From Agapanthus africanus (lineage: Eukaryota > Streptophyta > Magnoliopsida > Asparagales > Amaryllidaceae): 64,000 bases of DNA. The position numbers were made by a program, and so were the translations under genes. The DNA is taken from positions 597,626,410 through 597,690,409 of the forward strand of contig CM057344.1 of the NCBI GenBank assembly GCA_030015575.1, written 5' to 3'. The notes under the pieces are model-generated. The model saw only the letters and a list, made by a program, of their open reading frames with translations, was not told where the DNA came from and did no database searches. The number at the start of each line of letters is the position of its first letter. Positions within the stretch are counted from its first letter, which is position 1. This document shows positions 49,501 to 59,874 of this stretch, in pieces.

Positions 49501-50616
49501 CGAGCCGGTCGTTTTCAACAACGAGGACCTCCACGGTATATCCTTGCCCCACAACGACCCTTTGGTGATTACGGCTCGTGTCCACCAATACAAAGTGCAG
49601 AGGATACTAGTTGACTCGGAAAGCTCGGCGGATATACTTTTTTACGACTGCTTTCTGCGCATGGGGCTCACCCCGGCAGACCTAAGGCCGACCTCCCACA
49701 TCCTGTCAGGATTCACCAACCACTCCATCCTGGCGGAAGGGGTAATCACTCTGCAGTTTAACGTCGGGGAGGTCGACCGTATGCGAACGGTTCCTGTGGA
49801 ATTCATCGTAGCGAGAATCCCATCGGCCTACAACATCCTCCTCGGCCTCCCAACGCTGAACTCCCTCAAGGCCCCGATATCGACCTTCCACTTAGCTATG
49901 AAATTCCCGCTTGACCAAGGCGGGATAGGTCGGGCCAACAGAGACTAGCGGACTGCGAAGGTTTGCTTCACCGCAGCATCTTTGTCTGAACAGGCGAACA
50001 ACGATGTTGAGACCGAGAGTGAAATTAGGGGCTCTCTGGACACTCGGGACGAGCAAAAGGAGGTCTGAAGGACCCCGGTGGAGCCATTGACAGAGGTCCC
50101 ACTCGTAGAAGGGGACGTTGAACGAACCGTTCAGATCGGGTTGCTTCTGACAGGGACTCAGCAAGACGACCTAGTTGGCTTCCTCAGAAACAACACCGAC
50201 GTCTTCGCCTGGGCTCCTACTGACATGCCTAGGATCGACCCCAAAATCGTATCTCATAAGCTCGGGGTCGATCCTACGGCCCGACCCATCAGGCAGAAGA
50301 AGCGAAGCTTCGCCCCAATCAAGCAGAAGGCAATCGAGGACGAGGTAGACAGGCTTCTCGCCGCCAACTTCATTCGGAATGTGCCTTACTCCGAATGGTT
50401 GGCAAACGTGGTCATGGTGAAAAAGTCAAGCGGGAAGTGGCGCATGTGCGTCAACTTCACCGACCTCAACAAAGCCAGCTCGAAAGACAACTATCCCCTC
50501 CCTCGGATAAATCAGCCCGTCGACAGCTCAGCAGCCCACGAGCTACTTAGCTTCATAGACGCCTTCTCCGGCTACAATCAGATCCGTATGAATCCGGCAG
50601 ATGAAGATCTCACCGC
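49501..50616 (+). pseudogene. Element D protease and start of reverse transcriptase
   Basis: The protease region has VQRILVDSESSADILFYDCF around the active-site position and AYNILLGLPTLNSL as the second conserved box. The reverse transcriptase part has FAWAPTDMPRIDPKI, VDPTARPIRQKKRSFAP, WLANVVMVKKSSGKWRMCV and LLSFIDAFSGYNQIRMNPAD. It ends before the catalytic box, at the junction with the hairpin-rich DNA. Fossil, broken. Confidence 0.85.
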
Positions 50617-53304
50617 TGTTCTCCGCTGAAAGACGCGGCCGGGACGTTGGGACGTCTGGCCTGAATTTTGGGGGCAAATGCTATTTGGATTTATCCGTCC
50701 ACCTCTCCGAAGATGCCAAGTTGATTTATGGCACCGTATATCGGAGGTTTAGACGAATGCGGTCGTTGTAGAAGACTTCGTCATATTCCCCCTCGTTTGA
50801 GGGGTTTTTTTTATTGTGGGGACGCTCTTCCCTGCAGGCGCAAGCCCCTGCAGTTAATTATGCTACCGCATCGCGGTAACCACTTTCTCCTTCTCCAGAT
50901 GATCACTTCATGGCGTGTGTGTTTGTTTTGTTTTTGGCTGCCCGTAGATTGTATACGGAGACTAATTTATGTTGTCGCCCGTAGGGCGTGGATTAGTCCA
51001 AAACCCTATTTTCTTAGATTTGGGTTTTGGTTTGGGTTTAAGGATCGTTAATCTCATTTGAGACTAAGATCAACTTAAACGTTTGTTAAGGATACGTTAG
51101 TCTAATTTTAGACTAAGGTCAACTTAACCATTTGTTAAGGATACGTTAGTCTAATTTTAGACTAAGATCTACTTAACATGATCATTTAGATCCAACAAAA
51201 GAGCATTTGGGCTCTATTATTTTAGTTTAGAAACGTTGCGGTCCATAAGTTTAAGGACATCATAGTCCATGGAGTTTAAGGACATCATAGTCCATAGTTT
51301 AGAGACATCATAGTCTAGTTTAGAGACATCATAGTCTGTAGGGTTTAGTTCAGGGACGTTGAGGTCCATAAGTTTAAGGACATCATACTCCATGGTATTT
51401 TGGCTCCATAGTTTGGGGATGCGCTAAAAGTTATTGGTTATTGGGACCCTCCATCTCTCTAAAGACGTTGAAGGATTACAACGACATGTATCAGAGGTAT
51501 GAAGAGATGTACCCATGAACCAATATCCTGATTTGGGGAATAGGATGAACATTAGTTTAGATGTCATCTGTTAGGAGAACACTAGTCATCTTTGGGACTA
51601 GGATTAGTTTGGGGAGACTTGAACATGGGGGCTCAGTTGGTTGGTGACAAAAAGGGTCTTGGCTTCGGAAGACTTAGCTAATTTGAGCTAAGGTTGATTT
51701 CCCTTGATCATCCCATAGTTCTAAGCACTGAATCGGTGTTAAACACTGGACTTTGGAGGAGCTCACGTGTGAACACGTGAGGGGACCCGAAGTGGGCATT
51801 GTTCCTTGAGTTTATTCCCTCATATATATATAAAAGTGCTGAGCACTTGGCACACGTGTGAGCACGTGAGGCACCCGAGGTGAGAACTGTTCTCTGGATT
51901 TTATTCATCTTTCATTTATAACTGCTAAGCACTTGGTTCATCAAACAGTCACATGCAGACACGTGAAGCGTCTTCAAAATGCGAGCGCTGTCTTTAGAAT
52001 TTTCTCCCTCTTTTATACACCACTGTTTGGGGTGACGTGGGAACACGTGAGGTACCCCCAAAATGGGAGCTATCTTGGGTTTATTCCCTTTTTCCATTTC
52101 TGAGTGCTAAGCACTATTGGGTCACGTGAGATCATGTGAGGCACTCTGAAGAATGAAAATTGCCTTTGTTTTATTCTCCTTTTCTTTTTCTGAGTGCTAA
52201 GCACTATCAAGGGATCACGTGAGGTCACGTGAGGCGGCCCCAAATTGAAATGTGTTTTATATTTACTCCCTTTTTTGAAAAGCTTGTTCGGTGGTGCGCC
52301 AAGAGTTATTGGTTATTGGGACCCTCCACCTCTCTGAAGATGTTGAAGAATTACAACGACATGTATCGGAGGTGTGGAGAGATATACCCTTGAACCAAAT
52401 TCCAGATCATTTTAGATACCATCTGTTAGGAGCTCATTAGCTATCTCTGAGACTGAGATCGGTTTGGGGGACCCTGAGCATTAGGGGTTCGATTGATTGC
52501 CCTCGGAAGATTTGATCTAAGTTTGGCTAATGTTGGCCTCTCATAGTGTTAAACACTAGTATATGATCATCGCTCACGTGCTCCCACGTGAGACGCTTAA
52601 AATAGTGTTAAACACTAAGAATTTGATGCGCTCACGTGGGTCACGTGAGGCACTTGAAGTAGTGTTAAACACTAAGAATTTGATGCGCTCACGTGGGGTC
52701 ATGTGAGACGCTTGAAGTTGGCGCTGCTCCTTTGGGTTTATTCCCTTATTTCTTTTCTTAACGCTAAGCGTTATTGGGTCACGTGGGATCACGTGAGGTG
52801 CTCCAAGAATGGAAACTGCCCTTTGATTTATTCTCTTTTCTCTTTTATAAGTGCTGAGCACTTCTTAGGGGTCGTGTGGGGTCACGTGACTAGATCTCAT
52901 TCTTTCCCTCTTTGTTCCTCAAAAGTGCTCACATGGGATCACGTGAGCTTTTATGTAGCGTTTGAATGCTAATGAATCATCAGGCTATTCTTCTATGGTT
53001 CCGAGAGATCAAGTTCTCCTTTTGTTCTTTGTAGGGATTAAATTCTTTTTAAAAGGTTAAACCCTAGTTCCAGAGGAATTAAATTCCTATATGTTTTGTA
53101 AGAGTTAAACTCCTTTGGATTCAGTGCTTTCCCCTATGTTTTGAATCTGCATGACAGAATCTCCCCGATGAGAATTAAATTCTCAACTTGTAGGGAGATC
53201 TGCTTCTGCAGATCTGAACCAGAGGAAGAACTAAGTTCTTTGAGAAGAGTTAAACTCTTGGTTTGAGAATTAAACTCTCTTTTTGTGGGAACTTTTGGGA
53301 GGAG
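50617..53304 (+). repeat. Hairpin-mosaic unit 1 (2688 bp)
   Basis: Opens with GACGCGGCC and the block TCCGTCCACCTCTCCGAAGA, then the TACCGC hairpin, GGAC-GTCC words, CACGTG pairs and TTAAA-centred palindromes, in that order. It is mirrored in order by unit 2. It contains its own partial duplication: the roughly 90-bp block GGTTATTGGGACCCTCCA... occurs at about 51433 and 52306. Confidence 0.75.
51762..52952 (+). repeat. Paired CACGTG (G-box) cluster, unit 1
   Basis: About 18 CACGTG hexamers by eye, mostly in pairs spaced so that TCACGTG-N4/5-CACGTGA forms a stem-loop. They alternate with AAGTGCT/AGCACTT and AGTGTTAAACACT words. CACGTG is the core bound by plant bZIP and bHLH regulators. Confidence 0.8.
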
Positions 53305-53870
53305 TGTTCCCCTCCTAAACACGGAGACGCGACCGCGTGGATTCGTCTTGCCTGAATTTCGGGGCAGATACTAATTGGTGCTATCCGTCCACCTCTCCGA
53401 AGATACCAAGTTGATTTATGGCACCGTGTATTGAAGGTTTAAACGGATGCGGCCGATATAGCAGACTTTGTCAGATTCCCCCTTGTTGATGAGGGGTTTT
53501 TGATTATGGGGACGCTCTTCCCTGCAGGCGCAAGCCCATGCAGTTAATTACGCTACCGCATCGCGGTAACCACTTTCTCCTTCTCCATATGGTCACTTCG
53601 TGTCGTATGTGTTTATTTTGTTTTTGGTTTCCCGTGGATTGTATACGGAGACTAATTTATGTTGTTGCTCGTAGGGCGTGGATTAGTCCAAATCCGTATT
53701 TTCTTAAATTTGGGTTTGGGGGTTGGGTTTAAGGATACGTTAGTCTCATTTGAGACTAAGATCAACTTAAACATATGTTAAGGATACGTTAGTCTAATTT
53801 TAGACTAAGATCAACTTAACGGGATCGTTTAGATCCAACAAAAGTGTATTTAGACTCTATTGTTTAGTTT

Positions 53871-54106
53871 AGGGACATTGCGGTCGATTACTAGTTTAAG
53901 GACATGGTGGTCCAATGTTAGTTTAAGGACATCTCGGTCCAGGTTAAGGACACCATAGTCCATGGGTTTAAGGACCCCACAGTCCAAGGTTAAGGACATC
54001 ATAGTCCATGGGTTTAAGGACCCCACAGTCTGTAGTTTAAAGACGTCATAGTCTATAAAGTTTAAGGACATCATAGTCCATGAGTTTAAGGACCCCACAG
54101 TCCATG
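53871..54106 (+). repeat. GGAC-N6-GTCC stem-loop cluster
   Basis: About ten phrases of the form (TTTAA)GGAC-six bases-GTCC, such as GGACATGGTGGTCC, GGACACCATAGTCC and GGACCCCACAGTCC. One reads AGACGTCATAGTCT, with both arms changed so that pairing is kept. Unit 1 has the matching AGACATCATAGTCT at 51303-51316 and 51324-51337. Confidence 0.85.
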
Positions 54107-54613
54107 GAATGATTGGTTATCAGGACCCGTCACCTCTCTGAAGACGTTGAAGGATTACAACGACAAATATCAAAGGAGTGAAGAGATGTACTCTTGAACC
54201 AAAGTTGATTGGGAGATCTATAGTACAATTTTAGGACTAAGATTAATTAATTAGATTATGAGCACATTGGCTCAGTTAAATATGAATTGAGGACTTATGG
54301 CCAATTTGGGCTAAGTCCAATTAAGTTTGAAATGTTGGCCCTTAGTTGGACTATTGAACATTTGTCTAGATTCAACTCCCCCATTATTTAGCAATGCTAA
54401 ACAGGGGTTTGAGGGCTCTGACAACACCTTGTCTTTTATTGGGCATTGACCATTCATCATGGCTCTGGAGTTTTCTTTGAATGTCATATGAAATGATCAA
54501 GTTTGAAAGAATATAGTCGGGGTTTAATCAAAGGGGAGTCTTGACTCAGAAAGACTTAGTCAATTTGGGCTAAGACTGGTTTGAGAATAGTGTTAAACAC
54601 TAACATATATTTG

Positions 54614-55070
54614 GCGATCACGTGTTCCCACGTGATGTGCTTTAAAACAGTGTTAAACACTGGGGACAAAATGCTCAAGATAGTGTTAAACACTAAAAGT
54701 GGGGTGGTCACGTGGGGTCACGTGAGGCGCCTGAGAATTGGGCCAAACCTCCTTTATTTTGTTCTCAGAATATTCAAATTAGTGTTAAACAGTTTTAGTC
54801 TTCATGCCATCACGTGTTGGCACGTGATGGGTATTCATGTATTGATTATTAAAGTGTTTATTAAGGGGTCACGTGGAGACGCGTGAGGGCGCCCAAAATT
54901 GATTCTGCCTTTGGCTTTGTTCCCTTTTTTTAGGGTCACGTGGGAGCACGTGAGGCATTGCCTCCAAGTTTTTCTTTCTCATTTTAAGGGATCTGTTTTA
55001 GGGGTCACGTGACCTAGTCTTGTTCTTTCTTTTTTACTCATTGAGGAGAAGGGTCACGTGTTACCACATG
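54614..55070 (+). repeat. Paired CACGTG cluster, unit 2
   Basis: About 11 CACGTG hexamers in 450 bp, again mostly as facing pairs (ATCACGTGTTCCCACGTGAT, then TCACGTGTTGGCACGTGA). This is the positional counterpart of the unit 1 cluster. Confidence 0.8.
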
Positions 55071-55455
55071 ACCAAGTTCTTTACGTGCATGGAGAGTTTC
55101 AAGTCTCTTATTTTAAGAATTAAATTCTCTGTAGGGTTAAACCCTAATTCTGTTTTTAGAGAAATTAAATTCCTATGTATGTGGAAGAATTAAATTCTTA
55201 TGTAGGGTTAAACCCTAATTTCATTTGGAGGAATTAAATTCCTATGAATTTGGGAGAATTAAATTCTCATATAGGGTTAAACCCTAGTTTTATTTGGAAG
55301 AATTAAATTCCTATGAATTTGGGGGAATTAAATTCCTTAAACTCAAATTTTCTCTTCTAAGTTTTGAATCTGCATGGCAGAATCTCCCCGATGAGAATTA
55401 AATTCTCAACTTGTGGGGAGATCTGTTTCTGCAGATCTTCAACCAATGAAAGAAC

Positions 55456-58400
55456 TGCAACAACCCCAAATTTCCAATACAAGTTTTTACAAAAAAATCC
55501 ATAAAGGGGTATTTTAGCCTGAGCACAAGTTATAAGTAATTATTTTGCTTTTTAATTACATGTTAAAAGAATGTAAAAACTCCATTTTTAGTGTACAAAA
55601 ATTTGCTTTAAAATTAATGTATACTTGGGGTATTTACATTTACTTTTATTACTTTAAATAATTAATTAGCTCCATAATTACAAGAAGGAGCTTGTAGCTC
55701 ATTGGTAATATCTTGCACTGCTGAACCAAGCCACCAGAGTTCAAATCTCATACCTCACATTATTTTTAATGTTGATTTTTTTAAAACCTTTAGAATACCA
55801 AGAGTTTACACGTGCATATCTCACAAAAACCCCCACTACACCAAAAAATGTAACATTTCCAGGAGTTAGATGAACTGTCGGAGGGATCCCGGCCGCCTAA
55901 CTCGGCCGGGAATCGGCCAAATCGGCCTTGACTCGGTCTGACTCAATCCTCAGGCCAAGTCACGGCCGAGTCGGCCGATTCCGGCGACGACCCTAACATG
56001 AAAGTTGTGTCTTTTCATATTCCCTATGCACCTGCAAAATTTCAGCCTCAGACCATTTCCAGAGCTCTTTAAAAAACCCAATTACTCCACTTTTAATACA
56101 TTTTTATTACATTTTATCACATTTTTATTTTAATCATTTCATCTACCCTAACCCTAACCTAACCCTGTAAATACCAACCCTACACACTACCCTCTCACCC
56201 CAAAATCCTGAGCCAACTCTCTCAAAAATTTTCCAAAGATCGTGTACTTTAAAAACAAGCTCAAGGCGAAGCTCCGACGAAATTCCGGCGGAACTTCTGG
56301 CGATCATCTTAGGAACTATCGGTGACGACACAACACAGCGACGATCCCTCCAGTTCCCTCTCACTCTCTTGAGTAATCTAAAACCCGTAAGTCCCTTTCT
56401 ATCTCTCTTTTCCATTCTCAAAATACGAAATTACAAAACCCGACGGAATCGGAACAAATCCGATTTCCGATTCGGTTTTCTATAAAATTCCACTTCTCAC
56501 TAATACAATGATTCTTAAACTTCCTCATGTTGATTATTAAACACTAATTAAACAATTTTAACAAGTTTCATCACATGAAATGATAGCTTTCTCAAATTAT
56601 CGTATTTTTCACTTAAATACCACATTGTTTCAATCCTTCATTTAACCCATCAAACTTGCTATACATTTAAAGTAGATCACGAGGTAACGACCTACCGCCT
56701 CACACACTTACATACAATCTAACACGATACCATTGAAACCTTAGAATACGAGAAAACAAGCATTTATATTTAAATACCATACAATTAATAAAACTATTTC
56801 TAAAAGAGTTAGAGTTGATACACTTTTAAATAAATACATCTTATTATGAAAATATGATAAGTTGTGGACATCGGTCGTTTATCTAAACCTGACTTTGTGG
56901 TGTCTAGGTTAGGCAAGTGAGAAAGGTAACTTTAAAAGGTCCGTCTCGCGGTGATTCGTAAGCGGATCCCTCCTTTCTTCACTTGTACTTACCTGGCCAC
57001 AATTGGCGGTGAAGAGGAGATTTGAGCCATCTCATGACTTGTCATTTAAACCATTTAGAAATAGTCTAGTTGACTTAGGAAACCCTAGAATCTAAAATAC
57101 GGAAAATTGACATTTTTACAAATAAATACCATTTACTTTATAAAACCGTTTTCTAAAGGATTTAGTATTTTACAATTTTTGCAAAGCGCCGCTACAACCC
57201 ACTTTGGGGAACCCGTTCGGGATGGTGCGGATTATCGCACATCCTCGGGCTTAGTAGTGCGAGATTCAGACCTCCGCAAGAAGCATTCGGTCTCGAAAGA
57301 TTTAAAATACGACATCTTAAGAAAATGAGATTTTTAGAATATAAAATATATATATTAAAACTATTTTTATTATAAATATATGTATATTTATCATTAAAAT
57401 ACCTATTTTGTTATGATATAAACATTCCACCTTTTCTAAAAAAATCCCAAGAATAAATTTACACTAAAATACCATGAATTTCAAATAAATCAATATTACA
57501 GATAAATACCTTTATTTATAAAACTAGGATATTTTCACTAGAAATATCACAATATAAAATCCACACTCATTACAACTTTAAAAACGAATAATAAATGCTT
57601 GGGGAGTATTTTGAAAAGTATATAAAATTATATTTTACATAAAAAACCCTCAAGTTTATAAATTACCCTAAGGACCCTAGCGATTATAGGTTTAAGAGAT
57701 AATCAAGATTTCGACTTACATTTCTAATTGTCTGAATCGGGTTTGAGTCTGATTATATTTGACTTGAATATGATTCAAGTACAATCTACAATCTTCAATA
57801 TTACAATTCAACATGAATCCATGAATCCAATTATCAATCTATACAACTTGACTGAACTGAACCATGGATATACATTCCATTTATATGGTTCTCCAGTTAT
57901 TCCATTTACATGATTCTACGGTTACATCCGTTTACTGATATCATGGTTTCGGTCAGTCTTTCAATTATACATTCAATACAATTTACAGTACAAAATAATA
58001 CAAATAAAACACTACTGGGTTTAAGGGGTAGATTGGTACGGAAGGTGTTAAAGGTGGCACGAGACGGTAAGATTAAGACACCTAACATGAATCCAATTGC
58101 CGTTGTTCCGGGTTGTATAACGGAGCCTTGTACTTCCATTTGCCCTGGTCTCTAGCATACTGAGACCCCTCTCGTATACACTGGCATTCTTCTGTACCAA
58201 GCTACAAACAACAGCGTTAATACAACATTACAACAATATAATACAACATTAAAAGACACTCTTTCTTCTTTTCTACTTCTCCGTTATCTTTGGGACTTAC
58301 CGAGCGATCTGTTCGCTGACGACATTCTATTTCTTTCTTTTTTGAATGTCATCAGGTGGTTTGGACTCGACAGAGATCGAGCCATCTGTAGAAGACTTGG

Positions 58401-58691
58401 ATCAGCTTGCTGAAAAACCAGAACTCTAGTTTCATTGTACATTTTCCATTCAGTACTTTTCATTTCCTGTCATGCCATTGTTTAGGCATCATTTTTATTT
58501 CAGTTGTATTTCCTTTTCATGCATTGTGCAAAAGAATGTTAATAAATAAAAGTTGTTGTTTTTATTATACCTTGCCTCTTGTGTATTTTCTTTCATATTG
58601 CTTAGTTACGCTTAGCGTATTTGCTTCTGAGTAAATACGTAGCGGGCCAGTCACGTCCCCTTCGCCGTAGAATGGGAAGCGGGGCATGACA
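55456..58691 (+). mobile_element. Solo LTR of the B-related superfamily (3236 bp)
   Basis: Flanked by AGAAC at 55451-55455 and 58692-58696. It starts TGCAACAACCCC and ends GGGAAGCGGGGCATGACA, the same ending as element B and the solo LTR at 18495-21497. The empty site is seen in unit 1, where AGAACTAAGTTCT at 53227-53239 is uninterrupted. No primer site, internal region or second LTR occurs. It contains a GGCC/TCGGCC-rich patch at about 55880-55990. The small ORFs inside are not credible. Confidence 0.88.
55686..55760 (+). repeat. tRNA-like segment (possible SINE head) inside the solo LTR
   Basis: TAGCTCATTGG at 55695-55705 resembles a polymerase III A box, and GAGTTCAAATCTC at 55737-55749 resembles a B box, about 35 bases apart as in tRNA genes and plant SINEs. 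The piece lacks a full cloverleaf and a clear tail, so it is at most a SINE relic captured by the LTR. Confidence 0.35.
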
Positions 58692-58696
58692 AGAAC

Positions 58697-59843
58697 TAAG
58701 TTCTTATTCAGAAGAGTTAAACTCTTAAATTGAGAATTAAATTCTCTTTTTATTTTATGGAGCTTAGATCTCTTTCCCCTTTCTCACATAGGGCTTCTTT
58801 TCTCTTAAAGGAACTTCTTTTCTCTCTTGAGAATTAAATTCTCCTCTCTTTTTTCTCTCTGTTGTTGTTTTTTCTCCAGAAAATCCAAACTCCAAAAAAA
58901 AATCCCTTCTCTTCTTTTCTTGGTTCCTATTTATAGGAGAAAGAAAAGAATCAATTTGTTTAATCAATCTTTCATTGAAAGATCTTGGTTGTTTCTGTAA
59001 CTAACATGATCTTTTAGATCACTCAGTGAATTTTATTTACCATTGGATTTTTAATCCAAAAGATATTCTGTCTGTTATTCTTGGTGGGTTTCAGGGAAAT
59101 CTTTCCTTGTATAAAATATTTCCATAAATTGGTGATTTTTAATCACCCTTGGATTTTTTAATCCAACGGTGCTCCATTTTACAGAGCACCATCTTTCTGT
59201 TTGGAAGATTTAGAGAGATCTTTTTCCAGTTAAGGTTCTGAATTCCCATTTAATTAGAATTTAATTCTATTAGTTCAGAAGGATTAAAAGCTCATCACGT
59301 GTTGGCACGTGATCCCACTGTTTGATCATTGAAATAGAATTTAATTCTATCAATTAAAGAGTTTAGGAACCTGTCACGTGTTGGCACGTGACCCCCTTGA
59401 TTAAACATTTTATTCAGAATTTAATTCTGCTGTTTAACAGAGCTAAGGAATCATCACGTGTCAGCACGTGACCCTTGGTCACGTGTCAGCACGTGATGCC
59501 CCATTGGGGGTTTTCCTTAGTGTCTTATTGCATCTTTTAATTCCTTTTGGTGGGTTTTAAAGGCCCATCACGTAGTGGCACGTGACCCCACTAATTGCCT
59601 GCCTGATTATAATTTGATTCTATTATAACAGAGTTCCAAGAAACCATCACGTGTCAGCACGTGACTCTTGGTCACGTGTGAGTACGTGATACCCCATTGG
59701 GGAATTTTCTGATATTTTATCAGGGAACAAATGCCCCCACAGCGTTGTTCTCACATGTTTGCACGTGAGTGCAGCGCTGTCACCTTTGTGACCATTGGAT
59801 CTGTCTAGGGAACAGGGGAGATGAACCATCCCCCATCACATCC
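58697..59843 (+). repeat. Hairpin-mosaic unit 2 continued and upstream region of the PMD gene
   Basis: Resumes unit 2 after the nested LTR with AAGTTCTT and TTAAA words, then new hairpin phrases not in unit 1: GTGATTTTTAATCAC, TTGGATTTTTTAATCCAA and GGTGCTCC-ATTTTACA-GAGCACC near 59168-59191. A possible alternative TATA (CTATTTATAGG) is near 58928. No protein. Confidence 0.65.
59285..59770 (+). repeat. Paired CACGTG cluster upstream of the PMD gene
   Basis: About 13 CACGTG hexamers in under 500 bp, with pairs such as TCACGTGTTGGCACGTGA and TCACGTGTCAGCACGTGA. They end about 75 bp before the TATA box at 59844, a good place for promoter elements. Confidence 0.8.
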
Positions 59844-59850
59844 TATAAAT
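59844..59850 (+). promoter_or_regulatory. TATA box of the PMD gene
   Basis: CCTATAAATGCAGG has a good plant TATA form, with a pyrimidine-rich start region about 30 bp downstream (CCACTTTTTCCATCTTC) and a spliced leader following. It lies just after the last CACGTG cluster. Confidence 0.6.
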
Positions 59851-59874
59851 GCAGGAGTCCCCTCAGAAGCGCCT

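Larger units (their letters stand above)
47011..50616 (+). mobile_element. Element D: Tat-type Ty3/Gypsy element, 5' part only
   Basis: One LTR with a primer site, gag, protease and the first part of reverse transcriptase, all on the + strand and collinear. The sequence then changes abruptly, inside the reverse transcriptase, to hairpin-rich DNA near 50617. No RNase H, integrase or second LTR appears in the remaining 13 kb, so the rest lies beyond the window or is lost. The element belongs to the same family as C but keeps more of gag-pol. It is a fossil with several breaks. Confidence 0.88.
53305..55450 (+). repeat. Hairpin-mosaic unit 2, part before the nested LTR
   Basis: Same order of blocks as unit 1: TCCGTCCACCTCTCCGAAGA near 53385, the CTGCAG and TACCGC hairpins, TTAGTCT words, a GGAC-N6-GTCC cluster at 53871-54106, one copy of the 90-bp block near 54110, CACGTG pairs at 54610-55060, and TTAAA palindromes to 55440. 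It resumes after the nested LTR at 58697. Confidence 0.75.

Noticed and set aside
50617-53304. Calling hairpin unit 1 an LTR
   Set aside because: It starts with TG and is directly repeated, but unit 1 does not end in CA, no primer site follows and the units abut in tandem. It is left as a repeat of unknown type.
52574-54098. Several small minus-strand frames in the hairpin mosaic
   Set aside because: They translate repeated words such as the GGAC-GTCC phrases into repetitive peptides. They are repeat artefacts.
55686-55760. A functional tRNA gene
   Set aside because: The acceptor and anticodon stems do not close and the B box is imperfect. Only tRNA-like boxes are supported.
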